Part shown: in pieces, positions 61,564 through 64,000 of the stretch
How positions within the stretch are numbered: position 1 is the stretch's first letter
How the letters are laid out: every line of letters begins with the position of its first letter
Assembly (NCBI GenBank): GCA_017577365.1
Contig: PKRJ01000016.1
Location: forward strand, 1-64,000
DNA length: 64,000 nucleotides
Direction of reading: 5' to 3'
DNA from: Gammaproteobacteria bacterium
Lineage (GTDB): Bacteria > Pseudomonadota > Gammaproteobacteria > Steroidobacterales > Rariloculaceae
The notes under the pieces: model-generated
Told to the model about the DNA's origin: nothing
The model's input: the letters and a program-made list of their open reading frames with translations, nothing else
The model's database searches: none
Made by a program: the position numbers and the translations under genes

Positions 61564-61580
61564 TGCACCGCGGCGGGGCT
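61564..61580 (-). promoter_or_regulatory. NtrC-like enhancer site, distal
   Basis: TGCACC-N5-GGGGCT matches the NtrC consensus at 10 of 12 positions. It lies 33 bases (three helical turns) from the proximal site, like the paired sites at E. coli glnA. Confidence 0.55.
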
Positions 61581-61666
61581 TTGCGGTGTGACGAGTCGCA
61601 CGGCTCTCGCCGCTTGATCGGGCTTGGGGCGCACGGCAGCATGACGGCGAGACGAGGAGGCGGGAC

Positions 61667-63037
61667 ATGTTTCGGAACGGTTTCATCGTGCTCGCGGCGC
61701 TTACCGCGGCATTCGGCATTGGGGCACCGGCCGCGTCGCAGCAGGTCTTCGTATTCGAGGACGTGAATGTCGTGCCGATGGACGCCGAGCGCGTCCTCCG
61801 CGGGCAGACGGTGATCGTTCGCGACGGACGCATCGAGTCGATCGGCGACGCGATGAGCACGACCGTGCCGAGCGGCGCGCGCGTGATCAACGGGCAGGGG
61901 CGTTACCTCGTGCCGGGACTCGCCGAGATGCACGCGCACGTTCCCCCGTCCTCCGATCGACGCTATCTCGAAGAGGTGCTGTTCCTCTACGTCGCGAACG
62001 GCGTGACGACGGCGCGCGGCATGCTCGGCGAGCCCGCGCATCTCGAGCTGCGCGAGCGGCTCGCACGCAACGAGGTGCTGGGCCCTCGGCTCTACACTTC
62101 GGGGCCGTCGTTGAACGATCGGAGCGTGTCGAGCCCGGACGAGGCGGCGCGCATCGTGCGGGAGCAGGCCGCCGCCGGCTACGACTTCGTGAAGCTGCAT
62201 CCCGGGTTGACGCGCGAGGAGTTCGACGCGGCCGTCGAAGCGGCGCGCGAAGCGGGGATCGAGTTGGCCGGGCACGTCTCGGAGGACGTCGGCGTCGCAC
62301 GCGCGCTCGAGGCGCGCCAGGCGACGATCGATCATCTCGACGGCTACGCGCAGTACCTCGTCCCGGAGGACGAGCTGCGCGGTGTGCAGCCCGGATTCTT
62401 CGGGCTCAATCTCGGTCATTCGATAGACGAAGCACTCATCGCGCGGGCCGTCGAGGCGACGGTCGCGGCGCGCGTCTACAACGTGCCGACGTTGACGCTG
62501 CTCGAGCATTGGGGTGCGCCGACGCCAAGCGTCGACGAGCTCATGGGACGTCCGGAGATGGCTTACGTTTCTCCCGCGCAGCGTCAGCAATGGCGTCAGG
62601 CGAAGACGAATCTCGTGAGTCAGCCCGGGTACGACGCCACAGCCGCGCAAAGGCTCGTCGAGATTCGCAGGAAGCTCGTGAAGGCGCTGCACGACGCGGA
62701 GCCGAGCTTGATCCTCCTCGGATCCGATGCGCCGCAGGTTTTCAACGTGCCCGGCTTCTCGCTGCATCGCGAGCTCGCGTCGATGGTCGCGGCGGGTCTG
62801 TCACCGTACGAGGCGATCCGGACGGGCACGGTGCATCCCGCCGCGTTCTTCGGCGCGGAGGACGAGTTCGGGCGCATCGCGCCCGGTCTTTCGGCGGACT
62901 TCATGCTCGTCGATGGTAATCCGCTCGAGGACGTCGGCGCGTTGTGGCAGCCCGCCGGCGTGATGGTGCGCGGCGTGTGGCTCGATCGGGAAACGCTCGA
63001 CGCGCGCCTCGCCGAGATCGCCGAACGGTACCGTTGA
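61667..63037 (+). CDS. secreted amidohydrolase
   Basis: The 456-residue metal-dependent hydrolase has a signal peptide (1-24, cleavage after PAAS or nearby). Visible metal-site features are MHAHV (His89, His91), KLHPG, AGHVSE, IDHLDG and LLGSDAPQ. It resembles imidazolonepropionase/prolidase-like amidohydrolases of the Xaa-Pro type found in this lineage. The substrate is unknown. It diverges from amtB and faces the NtrC-like sites, so nitrogen control is possible but not shown. Confidence 0.9.
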   Translation: MFRNGFIVLAALTAAFGIGAPAASQQVFVFEDVNVVPMDAERVLRGQTVIVRDGRIESIGDAMSTTVPSGARVINGQGRYLVPGLAEMHAHVPPSSDRRYLEEVLFLYVANGVTTARGMLGEPAHLELRERLARNEVLGPRLYTSGPSLNDRSVSSPDEAARIVREQAAAGYDFVKLHPGLTREEFDAAVEAAREAGIELAGHVSEDVGVARALEARQATIDHLDGYAQYLVPEDELRGVQPGFFGLNLGHSIDEALIARAVEATVAARVYNVPTLTLLEHWGAPTPSVDELMGRPEMAYVSPAQRQQWRQAKTNLVSQPGYDATAAQRLVEIRRKLVKALHDAEPSLILLGSDAPQVFNVPGFSLHRELASMVAAGLSPYEAIRTGTVHPAAFFGAEDEFGRIAPGLSADFMLVDGNPLEDVGALWQPAGVMVRGVWLDRETLDARLAEIAERYR

Positions 63038-63079
63038 CGCGCGAAGCGCACGACGGTCACCGATCGCTTTCCCTCGACG

Positions 63080-63937
63080 ATGATGCTGATCGTTCTATTC
63101 GCATTCATCGGCCTCTTGCTCGGAGGCGTGCGCGGCCTCGTGGTCGGCGCGGTGCTCGGCTGGCTGCTGACGCAGATCACCCGGCGCGCGGTATCGCAAG
63201 GCATGGCGACGGTTCAGTCGCAGTTCCTCGAGACGACGTTCGCCGTCATGGGCGCGCTCAGCAAGGCGGACAGCGTCGTCACCCGCGACGAGATCCGCGC
63301 GGCGGAGACGCTGTTCGAGCGGCTCAGGCTCTCGCTCGAGCAACGCGAGGCGGCGAAGGCCGCGTTCCGGCGCGGCAAGGCGCCGGATTTCGATCTCGAT
63401 GCCGAGGTCGATCGATTCGCGCGCGCCGCGCGCGGACGCGCGTTCCTGCTACAGCTCTTCCTGCAGATCGAGCTGATGGCCGTTGCGGCGGACGGCACGA
63501 TCCATCCGGCCGAGCACGCGATGCTCGTGCGCATCGCGCGGCGCCTCGGCATGAGCGAGCACGACGTCGAGCAGCTCGAGGCGCTGCTGCGCGCGGCGAG
63601 CATGGCGGCGGCGTTCGGCGGCGGGTATCGAGCGGGCGCCGGTGCGTCGGGCGGCTATCGCGCGGGCGCAGGGGATCACGGGGCGTATGGCGCCGGCGCT
63701 TCGCGCGGCCGATCGTTCTCCGATCGGCTCGCCGATGCGCACGCGGCGCTCGGCGTGTCGCCGTCGGCGACCGAGGCGGAGATCAAGCGCGCGTATCGGC
63801 GGCTCGTGAGTCAGAACCATCCGGACAAGCTCGCGGCGAAGGGGCTGCCCGAGAGCATGCGCGCGATCGCCGAGGAGAAGACGCGCGAGCTCAACGCGGC
63901 CTACGATCTCATCAAGGAAGCGCGCGGCTTCGTCTGA
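63080..63937 (+). CDS. djlA: membrane-anchored DnaJ-like protein DjlA
   Basis: The 285-residue co-chaperone has an N-terminal glycine-rich membrane segment (about 4-32), a TerB-like central domain (about 45-175; VTRDEIRAAETLFERL, AADGTIHPAEHAMLVRIA) and a Gly/Ala/Tyr-rich linker with repeats (180-208). A C-terminal J domain (about 215-285) carries HPD at 247-249 for DnaK stimulation. Two ATGs in tandem (63080, 63083) are possible starts. Confidence 0.94.
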   Translation: MMLIVLFAFIGLLLGGVRGLVVGAVLGWLLTQITRRAVSQGMATVQSQFLETTFAVMGALSKADSVVTRDEIRAAETLFERLRLSLEQREAAKAAFRRGKAPDFDLDAEVDRFARAARGRAFLLQLFLQIELMAVAADGTIHPAEHAMLVRIARRLGMSEHDVEQLEALLRAASMAAAFGGGYRAGAGASGGYRAGAGDHGAYGAGASRGRSFSDRLADAHAALGVSPSATEAEIKRAYRRLVSQNHPDKLAAKGLPESMRAIAEEKTRELNAAYDLIKEARGFV

Positions 63938-63959
63938 GGTTCTTCGCTGCTCGGGCTCA

Positions 63960-63979
63960 AGCCCGTCGTGCGACGGGCT
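63960..63979 (+). terminator. hairpin after djlA
   Basis: AGCCCGTCG and CGACGGGCT form a 9-bp inverted repeat with only two bases between the arms, 23 bases after the djlA stop. No T-run is visible before the window ends. Weak call. Confidence 0.35.
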
Positions 63980-64000
63980 CGGGCACGAATAACGCGAGGA

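Overview
The window is a contiguous stretch of a GC-rich bacterial chromosome with G or C at most third codon positions. Gene content and order point to a gammaproteobacterium. The diagnostic blocks are rnr-rlmB-rpsF-rpsR-(membrane protein)-rplI-dnaB, ffh next to rpsP-rimM-trmD-rplS, and bcp-gcvR-dapA followed by a lipoprotein in the bamC position. A suf operon headed by an Rrf2 regulator is like that of Xanthomonas and its relatives, so a lineage near Xanthomonadales/Steroidobacterales/Nevskiales is likely; this placement is inference. No transposase, integrase, prophage, CRISPR array or toxin-antitoxin pair was recognised. This is mostly core chromosome with a few accessory islets.

Layout. 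1-3.8 kb: the 3' part of pntB, then small membrane or secreted proteins of unknown role and a YetF/DUF421 protein. 3.85-10.8 kb: a tRNA-Leu(CAG) gene with its own promoter, then rnr-rlmB, rpsF-rpsR-membrane protein-rplI and dnaB. 10.8-12.5 kb: an FHA protein and a PP2C phosphatase. 13-19.6 kb: radA convergent with a CNNM/CorC-type membrane protein, then ffh, a large inverted-repeat element, and rpsP-rimM-trmD-rplS. 19.6-25.2 kb: a TRAP transporter with a TatT lipoprotein (TatT-DctP-DctQ-DctM) and sppA. 25.2-34 kb: an MBL-fold protein, hslR, and on the minus strand an Rrf2 regulator-sufB-sufC-sufD-sufS-sufU-sufT-sixA, with an IscR-type operator ahead of the regulator. 34-38.5 kb: bepA, bcp and gcvR (minus), dapA and a very short BamC-like lipoprotein (plus), and a DUF4383 membrane protein.

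38.6-43 kb holds an ABC exporter (ATPase, FtsX-type permease, membrane fusion protein). 43-45.2 kb has a two-EF-hand protein and two c-type cytochromes. 45.3-48 kb has an NmrA-like protein, an alpha/beta hydrolase and a rhomboid protease. 48-50.1 kb is groES-groEL behind a sigma70 promoter and a perfect CIRCE operator. 50.3-54 kb is a small unknown gene, a GT4 glycosyltransferase fused to an alpha/alpha-barrel-like domain, and a GH130 protein. 54-56.3 kb (minus) is an ECF sigma factor, a membrane anti-sigma-like protein and a double-PDZ protein. 56.4-60 kb (plus) is a DsbA-family oxidoreductase, AlkB, an LLM flavin monooxygenase and an ECF42-type sigma factor. 60-61.7 kb is an ammonium transporter with an intrinsic terminator, a sigma54 promoter and two NtrC-like sites. 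The window ends with a secreted amidohydrolase and djlA.

Most of the window is translation, replication, repair and envelope housekeeping. The regulation readable from DNA covers iron-sulfur assembly (IscR-type box), heat shock (CIRCE/HrcA), nitrogen (NtrC/RpoN) and a possible S6:S18 leader. The least explained parts are the GT4/GH130 pair, the sigma/anti-sigma/PDZ module, the stripped-down BamC-like lipoprotein and the composite inverted repeat between ffh and rpsP.
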